Origin: JBBQCW01 sp038319025
Lineage (GTDB): Bacteria > Actinomycetota > Thermoleophilia > Solirubrobacterales > Solirubrobacteraceae
Assembly: GCA_038319025.1 (NCBI GenBank)
Contig: JBBQCW010000012.1
Location: forward strand, 1 to 64,000
Direction: 5' to 3'
DNA: 64,000 nucleotides
The position numbers were made by a program, and so were the translations under genes. Shown piece by piece: positions 54,686-63,079 of the stretch. The notes under the pieces are model-generated. The model ran no database searches. It was not told the origin of the DNA and saw only the letters and a list, made by a program, of their open reading frames with translations. How positions within the stretch are numbered: the stretch's first letter is position 1; the number at the start of each line of letters is the position of its first letter.

Positions 54686-55477
54686 TCAGCGTTTGTCTCG
54701 CTGAGCGTCGCCGACCGACTCCGAGAGCTTGCCGCCGCCCACCCGGCGGGTGAAGGCGGCCGCTGACGAAGGGGCGATGCTGCTTAACGTCGCGCCCAGG
54801 CGCATGCCCAGCGGCGCCACGTCGACCTCACCGCGGTCGTCGGTGATCGCACGAATGACACCGGCCGCGACCTCCTCCGGCGTGCTGGTCTTCACGTACG
54901 AGGGAAGCTCCACCTGAGCATCGGCGAACATCCCCGCATCGCTGACAAACCCGGGGAACACGGCGGATACGCCGACTCCGGTTCCGTGAAGATCGGCGCG
55001 CAGGCCTTGCGCGAACCCTCGAAGCCCGAACTTCGTCGCGCTGTAGATCGACGTACCGGGCGACCCCGTCTTGCCGGCCAGCGACGAGATGTAGAGCAAG
55101 TGCCCGCGGCCGCGCTTCACCATGGCGGGTGAGAGCAGATGGCTGAGCACGATGGGCGCGTGGAGGTTGACCTCAAGGGCACGGTCGATCTGCTCTTCGG
55201 TGAAGGAGTCCAGCGGCCCCGAAGCGGGCAATGCGGCGTTGGCGACCAGGATGTCAACACCCTCACACTCCGCGACCAGCTTGTGGAGGGCGGCGCGATC
55301 GCTGAGGTCGACCGCGATCGAGCGGGCTCCCAGCTCGGCGGCGAGCGGCTCAAGGACCTCCGTACGCCGGCCGGTGAGGATCAGGTCGCTACCGGAGGCG
55401 TGGAGAGCGCGGGCGATTGCGTGGCCGATGCCGCCCGTGGCACCGGTGAGGAGTGTGGTCGTTCCGTGGAGGTTCAC
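54686..55477 (-). CDS. Short-chain dehydrogenase/reductase
   Basis: A 263-residue classical SDR. The NAD(P) motif is TGATGGIGHAIA, the VANAALPASGPL segment follows, the catalytic Ser is in YISSLAGK and the Tyr-Lys pair in YSATKFG. The start is GTG 55477 (MNLHGTT). The substrate is unknown. It is convergent with miaB (12 bp apart) and divergent from miaA (58 bp between starts). Its presence between miaB and miaA is an insertion relative to the common order. Confidence 0.85.
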   Translation of the reverse strand: MNLHGTTTLLTGATGGIGHAIARALHASGSDLILTGRRTEVLEPLAAELGARSIAVDLSDRAALHKLVAECEGVDILVANAALPASGPLDSFTEEQIDRALEVNLHAPIVLSHLLSPAMVKRGRGHLLYISSLAGKTGSPGTSIYSATKFGLRGFAQGLRADLHGTGVGVSAVFPGFVSDAGMFADAQVELPSYVKTSTPEEVAAGVIRAITDDRGEVDVAPLGMRLGATLSSIAPSSAAAFTRRVGGGKLSESVGDAQRDKR

Positions 55478-55522
55478 GGCCCCAACATTGCCAGAGCCGA
55501 TCGTCGCGTGGGGTCGCGCGGC

Positions 55523-55538
55523 GATACTCCTGAACGTG
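55523..55538 (+). promoter_or_regulatory. -10 box GATACT with leaderless GTG of miaA
   Basis: GATACT (55523-55528) ends 7 nt before GTG 55536. Confidence 0.55.
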
Positions 55539-56432
55539 GCCGCCTCGATGATCGCGATCTTCGGCCCCACCTCGGTGGGCAAGACGTCGCTCGCATTGGC
55601 CATCGCCGAGGAGTTGCGGCGGGAAGGCAAGCGACCCGTTGCCGTCTCTGCGGATGCCCTTGCCGTGTACCGGGGTCTGGAGATCATCACCGGGGCACCC
55701 ACGGCCGAGGAGCAGGCCTTGCTCGAGCACCGCCTCGTCTCCGTGCTCGACGTGCAGGAGACGTGTACAGCAGGGCGTTACGCTCGGATGGCGCACGCGG
55801 AGATCGACGGACTGCTCGCCGAGGGCGCCACGCCGATCGTTGTGGGCGGCACCGGCCTCTACCTGCGTGCCGCGCTGGCCGACCTCGAACTGCGGCCGCC
55901 CGTGGCCCCGGCGACGCGAGCGCGCTGGATGGAGCGCCTGGCCCGCGAGGGGGGGCCGGCGCTGCATGCCGAGCTGGCCGTCCGCGACGCCGACGCCGCT
56001 GACCGCATCCACCCCCACGACACGCAGCGCATCGTCCGCGCGCATGAGCTGTTGGACGAAGGCGCAGGCCTGCCGGCCGGCCCGGGGCGGGACGAACTGT
56101 GGACCGAGAAGACACGGCATCCCACCCGGCTGATCGCCCTCACCCGCCAACGCGAGGAGCTGTACGCCCGGGCCGACGAGCGTGTGGACGCCATGGTCGC
56201 AGCGGGCGCTGAGGCACAGGTGCGAGCCGCCGATCAGGCCGGCGCTTCCGTCACTGCACGGGCGGCAGTGGGCTTCCAGGAGTTGCTGACGGGCGATGTG
56301 GACGCGATGCGTGCGCGGACCCGCCGCCTCGCCAAGCGCCAGCTCACGTGGCTGCGGCGGCTGGAAGGCGTTGAGCACTGCGATCTGACGGGGCGCGAGC
56401 CCGCCGAGGTGGCCCGCACCCTCCTCGACTGA
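55536..56432 (+). CDS. miaA: tRNA dimethylallyltransferase MiaA
   Basis: MiaA transfers the dimethylallyl group to A37 of tRNA, giving the substrate of MiaB. The protein has 298 residues with the P-loop GPTSVGKTSLALAIAEE near residue 9, VYRGLEIITGAP, VVGGTGLYLRAAL and the DRIHPHDTQRIVRAHEL segment. The canonical DSxQvY is degenerate here (ADALAVY). GTG 55536 has TACTnn-type support (GATACT 7 nt upstream). An in-frame ATG at 55548 would give MIAIFGPT and is an alternative. Confidence 0.92.
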   Translation: MAASMIAIFGPTSVGKTSLALAIAEELRREGKRPVAVSADALAVYRGLEIITGAPTAEEQALLEHRLVSVLDVQETCTAGRYARMAHAEIDGLLAEGATPIVVGGTGLYLRAALADLELRPPVAPATRARWMERLAREGGPALHAELAVRDADAADRIHPHDTQRIVRAHELLDEGAGLPAGPGRDELWTEKTRHPTRLIALTRQREELYARADERVDAMVAAGAEAQVRAADQAGASVTARAAVGFQELLTGDVDAMRARTRRLAKRQLTWLRRLEGVEHCDLTGREPAEVARTLLD

Positions 56433-56444
56433 GGGCCGGCGGCG

Positions 56445-56450
56445 TACCGT
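56445..56450 (+). promoter_or_regulatory. Candidate -10 box TACCGT of dapF
   Basis: TACCGT would start transcription near 56458, leaving about 20 nt before ATG 56478. No clear Shine-Dalgarno is visible. Confidence 0.4.
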
Positions 56451-56477
56451 CGCCCACAGGCGCGACACTACGAACCC

Positions 56478-57317
56478 ATGCATTTTGAGAAATGGCAAGC
56501 ACTGGGCAACGACTACGCGATCGTGGAGAGCGGCGCGCTCCCGTTCGCGCTGACCCCGGCGCGGGTGCGCCTCCTTTGCGACCGCCATTTCGGCCTCGGC
56601 GCGGACGGCATCCTGGAGCTGTCGCCGCCTGATGCGGCCGGGTTCGTGGCACGGCTGCGGATCCACAATCCCGACGGCTCAGAGGCGGAGCTGTCCGGCA
56701 ACGGTGCTCGCGAGGCGGTGCTCTACCTGCGACGCGCCGGATGGACGGACGCAGACCAGTTCTCGATCCAGACGATCGCCGGGGAGATTCGCCCCACGAT
56801 CACCTCGCCGACCACCGCCAAGGTCGACATGGGGCGAGCCTCGCTGCGCTCCGACGATTGGCCGAACGGCACCGATGACGGTCGCGGCGAGATCGTCGGT
56901 CGCGCCTTTCAGCACGTGTCGATCGGGAACCCGCAGTGCTCGATCCGGGTGGGTTCGATCGACGAGCTCGAGGCGCTCGACGTCCGAGGTCTCGGCGCGG
57001 TCATCGAGCACGATCCGTGGTTCCCGCGGCGCACCAACGTCTCGTTCTGGACGGAGCTTGGTGCCGACCGGATCCGTGCACGCATCTTCGAGCGCGGGGC
57101 GGGCGAGACTCATTCCAGCGGCACCGGGGCCTGCGGAGCCGCCGTCAACCACGTGCTTCGCGGCGGTGACTCACCGGTGACGGTGGTCCTGGACGGCGGG
57201 GAACTGCAGGTCGACGTGGGGGAGGATCTGCACGTGGACCTGGCGGGCTGGGCGGTCCCGGTGTTCGCCGGGGACGTCAGCGCGCAGTTGCTGGCCGACC
57301 TTCAGGCCCTGGGCTAG
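56478..57317 (+). CDS. dapF: Diaminopimelate epimerase homologue lacking both catalytic cysteines
   Basis: The 279-residue protein has the full two-domain DapF fold: EKWQALGNDYAIV, CDRHFGLGADGIL, NPDGSEAELSGNG, SIGNPQCS, PRRTNVSF and RGAGETHSSGTGACG. In characterised DapF two cysteines invert the alpha carbon, in GNGxRC and ETxxCGTG. Here these positions are Glu79 (GNGARE) and Ser214 (ETHSSGTG), and Cys219 nearby is not the same position. Other ligands (Asn11, Asn64, Glu210) are kept. It could be an epimerase with a changed chemistry or a protein with another substrate. The neighbouring dap genes support a role with DAP. 17 bp separate it from convergent dapD. Confidence 0.8.
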   Translation: MHFEKWQALGNDYAIVESGALPFALTPARVRLLCDRHFGLGADGILELSPPDAAGFVARLRIHNPDGSEAELSGNGAREAVLYLRRAGWTDADQFSIQTIAGEIRPTITSPTTAKVDMGRASLRSDDWPNGTDDGRGEIVGRAFQHVSIGNPQCSIRVGSIDELEALDVRGLGAVIEHDPWFPRRTNVSFWTELGADRIRARIFERGAGETHSSGTGACGAAVNHVLRGGDSPVTVVLDGGELQVDVGEDLHVDLAGWAVPVFAGDVSAQLLADLQALG

Positions 57318-57334
57318 CAACTTGGGCGATCGGC

Positions 57335-58153
57335 TCACACGCTGACGTCGTGCTCGCGCAGCGCGTCGTTGAGCGAGGTCTTGAGGTCGGTCGCGGCGCT
57401 GCGGCGGCCGATGATGAGCGCGGCGGGCAGGTGGAACTCGCCCGCCGGGAAGGTGCGGGGTCGCATGCCGGGGACGACCACGGCGCCTGCGGGCACGGCG
57501 CCCTTCGTGACCACGGGTTCGGAACCGGTCACATCGATGATCTGGGTGGAGGCGGTGAGCACGACGTTGGCGCCCAGCACAGCCCGTTCGCCGACGCGGA
57601 CGCCCTCCACGATGATGCAGCGAGAGCCGACGAACGCGCCGTCCTCCACGATCACCGGATCGGCCTGTAGCGGTTCGAGCACCCCGCCGATCCCGACGCC
57701 CCCGGAAAGGTGCACGTCCGCGCCGATCTGCGCGCAGGACCCGACCGTCGCCCAGGTGTCCACCATCGTGCCGGAGCCCACGTAAGCACCCACGTTCACG
57801 TACGACGGCATGAGCACGGCGCCGGGAGCGATGTAGGCGCCGTGGCGCGCGGTGGCCGGCGGCACGACGCGCACCCCGGCCGCGGCCCAACCGGACTTCA
57901 GCGCCATCTTGTCGTGGTACTCGTACGGCCCCAGCTCGATCGTCTCCATCGGCCGAGTACGAAACGACAGGAGGATCGCCTGTTTGGCCCACTGGTTGAC
58001 CTGCCAACCGCCCTCGACCGGCTCGGCGACGCGGAGCACGCCGGTGTCGAGCAGGTCCAACACCTCCTCCACCTTGGCGGCCGCCTCGGGCGGAAGCTCG
58101 GGCGCGCCGTACAGCGCTTCGATGCGGGCCTGCAGTGCAACGAGATCGGTCAT
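57335..58153 (-). CDS. dapD: Tetrahydrodipicolinate N-succinyltransferase
   Basis: DapD succinylates tetrahydrodipicolinate, opening the succinylase branch. The 272-residue length, GTLRVAEP-like GVLRVAEPVEGGW, QWAKQAILLSF and the long hexapeptide repeat with MVDTWATVGSCAQIGADVHL closely resemble E. coli DapD, not the longer type known from Mycobacterium and Corynebacterium. The ATG at 58153 has a GAGGAT ribosome-binding site. It is the third gene of the dapE-dapC-dapD operon, 17 nt after dapC. Confidence 0.94.
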   Translation of the reverse strand: MTDLVALQARIEALYGAPELPPEAAAKVEEVLDLLDTGVLRVAEPVEGGWQVNQWAKQAILLSFRTRPMETIELGPYEYHDKMALKSGWAAAGVRVVPPATARHGAYIAPGAVLMPSYVNVGAYVGSGTMVDTWATVGSCAQIGADVHLSGGVGIGGVLEPLQADPVIVEDGAFVGSRCIIVEGVRVGERAVLGANVVLTASTQIIDVTGSEPVVTKGAVPAGAVVVPGMRPRTFPAGEFHLPAALIIGRRSAATDLKTSLNDALREHDVSV

Positions 58154-58170
58154 GGCCGGATCCTCGCCGA

Positions 58171-59325
58171 TCAGCCCAGCAGGCGGCTCGCCGCCTGCCG
58201 GCAAAGCGCCAGAGTGGGCACCAGCGCCGCCCGGACGTGGCCTTCTCCGCCGGGTCCGAACGCGGTGCCGGGGGCCAGGGCGACGCCACGCTCCAGCCAT
58301 TGCGCCACAAACGCCGCCTCATCGCCGCCCGGGACTTCCATCCACAGGAAGAAGCTTGCATCACCGCCGGCCCGACGCAGCCCCGCCGCCTCGAGGGCAG
58401 GCAGCATCACCTCACGCTTGGCCGCATATCGCGCCCGCGTGGCGACGACGTGCGTCTCATCACGCCAAGCGGCGATCGCCGCCCGTTGGACGAAAGTCTG
58501 CGGGGCCGTACCCATCGACGGGCGCAACCGTTTGAGCAGCGCGATGATCTCGCGGTCGCCCGCGACAAAGCCGCTGCGGTAGCCCGGCATCGACGAACGC
58601 TTGGAGAGGGTGTTGACGGCGACGACGTTCGTCAGGTCGGGTACGCCGAGTACCGACCCCGGCGCGTCACCGGCGAACCACAGCTCGCTGTAAGCCTCAT
58701 CGCTGGCCAACACGACGCCGTGCTCCTGACAGCGACGGGCCAGCCTTTCAAACTCCTCGGCGGTCACCACGGTGCCGGTGGGATTGTGGGGCGACGTGAC
58801 CCACAGCAGCGCCAGCCGGTCCCACGGCAGCATGTCCAGTGCCTCGGGGGAAGGCAGGGCGCTCCCGGATGCGAGGGGTACAGGTTGGGCACGCGCTCCG
58901 GCCATGACGGCGCCGCGCTCGTACACCGGATAACTGGGGGTGGGGATGGCGACGGTGTCCCGGCCGCCGTCACGATCCACGAGAACGGACGCGAGCGAGT
59001 ACACGAGTTCCTTGGCGCCGAGCGTGGGAATCACCTGGGTGTCGGGATCGAGCCTCGCTCCCGTTCGCAGCGTGACCCAGTCGGCGATCGCGGCCCGCAA
59101 CTCCGCGAGGCCCAGAGCGGAGGGGTACGCGGACACCGGCTCGGCGCGCAGCGCAGCGATCAGCGTTTCGGCGATGAACGCCGGCGTCTCCTCCTGCGGC
59201 TCGCCGAGCGTGAAGTCGATCACGTCTATCCCGCGCGCACGGGCGGCATCCCGCGCTTGGCTCATCAGGACGAACGGGTACACGCCTCCCGCCTCGACGG
59301 CCGGGTTTCGGGAGAACGTGCTCAT
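58171..59325 (-). CDS. dapC: Succinyldiaminopimelate transaminase (class I/II aminotransferase)
   Basis: A PLP-dependent aminotransferase of 384 residues, placed between dapE and dapD. That context fits N-succinyl-2-amino-6-ketopimelate transamination. The PLP lysine is in TLSKRSSMPGYRSGFV, the phosphate-binding and ring contacts in SPHNPTGTVV and SDEAYSELWF, and the substrate Arg near the end (HVRAALVPT). The N-terminus has DFTLGEPQEETP. The start overlaps the dapE stop (ATGA). Substrate assignment rests on neighbours. Confidence 0.88.
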   Translation of the reverse strand: MSTFSRNPAVEAGGVYPFVLMSQARDAARARGIDVIDFTLGEPQEETPAFIAETLIAALRAEPVSAYPSALGLAELRAAIADWVTLRTGARLDPDTQVIPTLGAKELVYSLASVLVDRDGGRDTVAIPTPSYPVYERGAVMAGARAQPVPLASGSALPSPEALDMLPWDRLALLWVTSPHNPTGTVVTAEEFERLARRCQEHGVVLASDEAYSELWFAGDAPGSVLGVPDLTNVVAVNTLSKRSSMPGYRSGFVAGDREIIALLKRLRPSMGTAPQTFVQRAAIAAWRDETHVVATRARYAAKREVMLPALEAAGLRRAGGDASFFLWMEVPGGDEAAFVAQWLERGVALAPGTAFGPGGEGHVRAALVPTLALCRQAASRLLG

Positions 59326-60380
59326 ACGGCGACGAAGGAGGCGAGCGTCTCGTACGCGTGTACCAGCGCCTCGATGCTGACCTGCTCGCTGACCTGATGG
59401 GCGTGGACGGGGTCACCAGGGCCGAAGTTGATGGCGTCCACGCCGGCCGCGGCAAATTCTGCGACCGGGGTCCACGCTTGTTTGGGCGCGACAGCGAACG
59501 CACCCGCCGCGTGGAGACGGCCGACGAGTGGGTTGCCGGTGGCGACTGGGGCCGAGGGAGCGTTGCTGTCGATCCTGAGCGTGCCGAAGGGGTCGCACAG
59601 GCCGTGGAGCCACGCGTCGGCCTCCAGGGCGCTGCGGCCCGGCGCGTAGCGGTAGTTGACGTGAGCGCTCGCCTCCGCGGGGATGACGTTCGCGGCGATC
59701 CCACCCGAGACTTTGGTGACCGAGACGACCTCGGTGAACTCAAGACCGTCGAAGATCCGCGGCGCTGGGGCGACAGCGGTGAGTGCGCCGATGCCCTCGG
59801 CCGCACGGTGGATCGCGTTGTCGGCCTGCCACGGGCGCGCGGAGTGCCCACTGCGGCCGTGGAACGTCCATGTGGCGTTCACGTTCCCCAAGCATCCGGC
59901 CTGGATCTGGCCCGCCGTCGGCTCCATCATCACGGCGAGGTCCGCGGTGGCCAACCCGGGTTCGCGGGCGAAAAGCGGGGTCAGCGCACTGTCGGCGAGC
60001 GGCAGCTCCTCTCGGCCGAAAAAGACATAGCCGAGGTCGATGGCACCGCCGGCCCGTGCAAGCGCCAGTTCGATCATCACCGCGCACGCACCTTTCATGT
60101 CTGACGCACCGAGTCCGTGGACGCCACCATCCACGATCCGGCCTGGGATGTTGCCCTGCGCCGGGACGGTGTCCAAGTGGCCACCGAGCAGCACCAGGGG
60201 TTTGTCGCCCCGCTCGGTTACCCCGGCGAGCACGCACGTGTCGCCCGCATCGCGCGCGTCAACGCCTCCGGCCTGCAGGGTGGCCAGGACGCTCGCGCAT
60301 AGCTCCACCTCACCCCGAGACTCCGACGGCGCGTCGACAAGCTGGAGCGTGCGTTGAGCCAGCCGCTCACCGAGATTCAT
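59322..60380 (-). CDS. dapE: Succinyl-diaminopimelate desuccinylase
   Basis: DapE hydrolyses N-succinyl-LL-DAP to LL-DAP and succinate. The M20-family protein has 352 residues. Metal ligands appear in GGHLDTVPA, ASDMKGAC, GREELP and VMMEPTA, and HAHQVSEQV near the end. The lid domain has WTFHGRSGHSARPW. The start is ATG 60380, supported by TAGAGT 7 nt upstream on the minus strand. The open frame upstream (to 60476) is not needed. It heads the dapE-dapC-dapD operon. Confidence 0.93.
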   Translation of the reverse strand: MNLGERLAQRTLQLVDAPSESRGEVELCASVLATLQAGGVDARDAGDTCVLAGVTERGDKPLVLLGGHLDTVPAQGNIPGRIVDGGVHGLGASDMKGACAVMIELALARAGGAIDLGYVFFGREELPLADSALTPLFAREPGLATADLAVMMEPTAGQIQAGCLGNVNATWTFHGRSGHSARPWQADNAIHRAAEGIGALTAVAPAPRIFDGLEFTEVVSVTKVSGGIAANVIPAEASAHVNYRYAPGRSALEADAWLHGLCDPFGTLRIDSNAPSAPVATGNPLVGRLHAAGAFAVAPKQAWTPVAEFAAAGVDAINFGPGDPVHAHQVSEQVSIEALVHAYETLASFVAV

Positions 60381-60393
60381 TCGCCGGACTCTA
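60380..60393 (-). promoter_or_regulatory. -10 box TAGAGT with leaderless ATG of dapE
   Basis: TAGAGT reads 60393 to 60388 on the minus strand and ends 7 nt before the ATG at 60380. Confidence 0.6.
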
Positions 60394-60450
60394 TTCGGGC
60401 GCCGATCGACGCCGCGAAGGAAACGGGACGGGGGTGGCACGCAAAGGTGC

Positions 60451-61503
60451 TCATAGTGGGTGTGTCTGCGAGCCACCAGATGGCCCGACGGGCACCAGAT
60501 GTACCTCCCCGGGCGCCGCAGTTACCCGCACGCGGCGACCGGCGACAATCGCCAACCGGGTGGCCTCCGTCGCCGAGCAGACGGCCACCAGATCGCCCAT
60601 CCGCACACGCACGCCATTTCCCTCTGGTGCGGCCGATGTCACCGTCAGGACCGGGCCTGTTCCACGCTCGTCGCCGTCTGTGAGCGTCAGCGCCCAGGGT
60701 TGGACCACAGCCACCGTTCGTCCAGTGGCCGGAGTGTGGCTCACGAGCGCGGCTCCGCCGTCGAGGTGGACGGTCGTCAGCCCCTCGGCTGAGGGGACGG
60801 CTACCCCGGGCAGGGCGTTGGCACCCGTGAACCTGCCGACCTGAGCGTCGGCCGGCGACCGCACGAGCTCGGCCAGGGTGTCGACCTGACGGATCTCCCC
60901 GTCGACCAGGACGGCGATGCGATCGGCCAGGGCCGCGGCGTCGGCCACGTCGTGGGTGACCAGCACGGTCGGGAGCGCCAGCCTCCGCAGCAGGTCGCTG
61001 AGCTCGTCGCGGACGTGGCCGCGGGTGTCAGCGTCCAGGGCCGAAAGGGGCTCATCGAGAAGCAGCACGTCCGGGTCGCGGGCCAGCGCGCGCGCCAGGG
61101 CAACGCGCTGGCGCTCACCACCCGACAGCGTCGCGGGTCGCTGCTCGGCTACTTCGGTAAGTCGCAGGCGCTCCAGCAACTCGTCCACACGGTCCTTGCC
61201 GCCGAACCCGACGTTCCTTCGCACCGTGAGGTGCGGGAACAACGCGTACTCCTGGAATACGAATCCGACCGAACGCATCTCCGGGGCGATGTCGACACCG
61301 TCATCGCGGGAGAACCAGGTGTCGCTCCCAAGTCCGATGCGCCCGTCGTCGGGCCGCGCCAAACCGGCAATGCAGCGCAGGACCGTCGACTTCCCCGCTC
61401 CGGACGGCCCGACGAGCGCGACCGTCTCCGGCCCTACGCTCAGACGCGCGCGAAGGGTGAAGCGCGCAAGTGCCCTCGTGATGTCGAGCTCGAGGGTCTC
61501 CAT
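60451..61503 (-). CDS. modC: Molybdate ABC transporter ATP-binding protein
   Basis: The 350-residue ATPase drives molybdate uptake. Walker A is GPSGAGKST (near residue 32), Q-loop FVFQEYALFPHL, signature LSGGERQRVALARAL, Walker B VLLLDEPLSALD and H-loop VTHDVADA. A C-terminal TOBE/Mop-like region (about 235-350) probably binds oxyanion for regulation. The start METLELDI is consistent with other ModC. It overlaps the end of modB by 64 nt. dapE starts 70 nt after its stop from its own promoter. Confidence 0.87.
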   Translation of the reverse strand: METLELDITRALARFTLRARLSVGPETVALVGPSGAGKSTVLRCIAGLARPDDGRIGLGSDTWFSRDDGVDIAPEMRSVGFVFQEYALFPHLTVRRNVGFGGKDRVDELLERLRLTEVAEQRPATLSGGERQRVALARALARDPDVLLLDEPLSALDADTRGHVRDELSDLLRRLALPTVLVTHDVADAAALADRIAVLVDGEIRQVDTLAELVRSPADAQVGRFTGANALPGVAVPSAEGLTTVHLDGGAALVSHTPATGRTVAVVQPWALTLTDGDERGTGPVLTVTSAAPEGNGVRVRMGDLVAVCSATEATRLAIVAGRRVRVTAAPGEVHLVPVGPSGGSQTHPL

Positions 61504-62300
61504 ACCAGGACCAGTTTGTAGGACAACAGGACAACCGCGCTCATACATACGAGCAGCACCCCTACGGCCAGGGCCACGTCAAAGCTCGCGTCGAGCTGGT
61601 CGTAGATCGTCAGGCTGAGCGTCTGCGTGACGCCACGCACGCTGCCGGCAAACACGATTGTGGCGCCAAACTCGCCCAGTCCGCGGGCGAACGCCAGGAC
61701 CCAGCCGGCCGTCAACCCGCCGGCGGCCACCGGAAGGGCGACCCGGCCAAACGTTCTCGCCGGGGAGGCCCCGAGGGTGCGAGCGGCGTCGGTCAGCGAC
61801 CGGTCAACTCCCGCGAACGAGGCGATCCCTTGGCGTACGTAGAAAGGCGAGGCGACGAACACGATCGCCAGGATCACCGCCCATTCCGTGAAGGGGAGGA
61901 TGACGCCGGACTGGGCCAACTGATCGCCGAGCAGGCCGCCGGTCCCGAACGCCGCCAGGAGGCCGATCCCGGCGACCGCCGGAGGCAGGACAAGGGGCAG
62001 CTCGACGAGGGTGATGAGCAAGGCTCGGCCCGGGACGGCGCGTGTGGCCAGCAGGTAGGCCGTCGGCGTGCCCAGGCCCAGGATCAACACGTTGGCCACC
62101 AGCGTTGTCTCGGCCGTCACCCGGAGCGCGTCGAGAACCTGGGGGCTGGTCAGCAGATCCGGCACGCTCCCCAACGGGGCCTGCGTGAACAACGCGATCA
62201 ACGGGATGGCGAGGAAGGTGAGCAGGATCGCGCTGCAGCCCGCCAGGACGGCGGTGAACCACGCCGTTCTCCACCGCAACCGTCGGCGGGTGGTCCGCAT
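61440..62300 (-). CDS. modB: Molybdate ABC transporter permease
   Basis: The 286-residue integral membrane protein has about five or six helices and the EAA loop typical of binding-protein permeases (LTDAARTLGASPARTFGRVALP). The opening LRWRTAWFTAVLAGCSAILLT matches ModB-type. The ATG at 62300 lies 2 nt after the modA stop. The 3' end runs 64 nt into modC, a long overlap for this operon type. I see the basic C-terminus SSSTSRGHLRASPFARV encoded within modC. Confidence 0.87.
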   Translation of the reverse strand: MRTTRRRLRWRTAWFTAVLAGCSAILLTFLAIPLIALFTQAPLGSVPDLLTSPQVLDALRVTAETTLVANVLILGLGTPTAYLLATRAVPGRALLITLVELPLVLPPAVAGIGLLAAFGTGGLLGDQLAQSGVILPFTEWAVILAIVFVASPFYVRQGIASFAGVDRSLTDAARTLGASPARTFGRVALPVAAGGLTAGWVLAFARGLGEFGATIVFAGSVRGVTQTLSLTIYDQLDASFDVALAVGVLLVCMSAVVLLSYKLVLVWRPSSSTSRGHLRASPFARV

Positions 62301-62302
62301 CG

Positions 62303-63079
62303 TCACCCGCGGGGCGGGAGGCCGAAGCCGTAGCGCGCCAGGACGGCCCGCCCGGCCGACGAGCGCACGCGGGCGATGAACGAAGATGCGCCCTTGGCGT
62401 CGACACCGGGCCGACGGACGGCGCACATCTGGTAGCGCACAGGAGGTTGCGCATACCTCGGGAGCCGGATGGCGCGAACCCGACCAGGAGCCGTCCGGCC
62501 GTCGGTCAGGTAGGTGAAGCCGGCGTCCGCCGAGCCGAGCGCCACCTTCGCCACGATCGCCCCGACGTTCGGCTCAGAGCTGACGGTGTTGCGCGTGAGG
62601 ATGCTGCTCAGGCCCAGGCGACGCAGCAGCTTGCGGGTGTAGTCGCCGATCGGCACGGCCGGGGACCCGACGGCGATGCGGTGGCCACCGCCGCGCAGCG
62701 AGTACACAGAACGCAGATGGCCGGGGTTGGACTTCGGCACCAACAGCACCAACGTGTTGGTGGCAAAGGTCACCGGTCGAGAGCACCGGCCCTCGTTGAA
62801 GAGCGCTTGCGCCTCACGAGGGCTCGCCGAGGCGAAGACGTCAGCTGGAGCGCCTCGCTCTATCTGCAACTGCAGCTGGTTGGAGCCGGCAAAGTTGTAG
62901 GTGGGCGTGCCCGCCACCGCCGGGAACGCCTCTCGCAAAGACGACGCGGCGTACACGGTGACGGCCTGAGCGCCCGCGGGAACGGCGAGGCCGAGAATGA
63001 CCACGCTCGTGAGGGAGGCGAGCGTGGCGCGCCGGCGGCGACGTGGGTGGGCGCAGGACGACATGTGGGGTTTGGTCAT
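62303..63079 (-). CDS. modA: Molybdate-binding periplasmic/extracellular protein
   Basis: ModA captures molybdate or tungstate and hands it to ModB. The 258-residue protein has an N-terminal signal with a basic start and a hydrophobic core (LASLTSVVILGLAVPAGAQA), then VTVYAASSLREAFPAV, FAGSNQLQLQIERGAPADVFASA, which is characteristic of ModA, and TRNTVSSEPNVGAIVAKV. The start at 63079 overlaps the upstream gene stop (ATGA). No lipobox Cys is seen at the cleavage site, so it may be soluble or anchored by the uncleaved signal. Confidence 0.87.
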   Translation of the reverse strand: MTKPHMSSCAHPRRRRRATLASLTSVVILGLAVPAGAQAVTVYAASSLREAFPAVAGTPTYNFAGSNQLQLQIERGAPADVFASASPREAQALFNEGRCSRPVTFATNTLVLLVPKSNPGHLRSVYSLRGGGHRIAVGSPAVPIGDYTRKLLRRLGLSSILTRNTVSSEPNVGAIVAKVALGSADAGFTYLTDGRTAPGRVRAIRLPRYAQPPVRYQMCAVRRPGVDAKGASSFIARVRSSAGRAVLARYGFGLPPRG

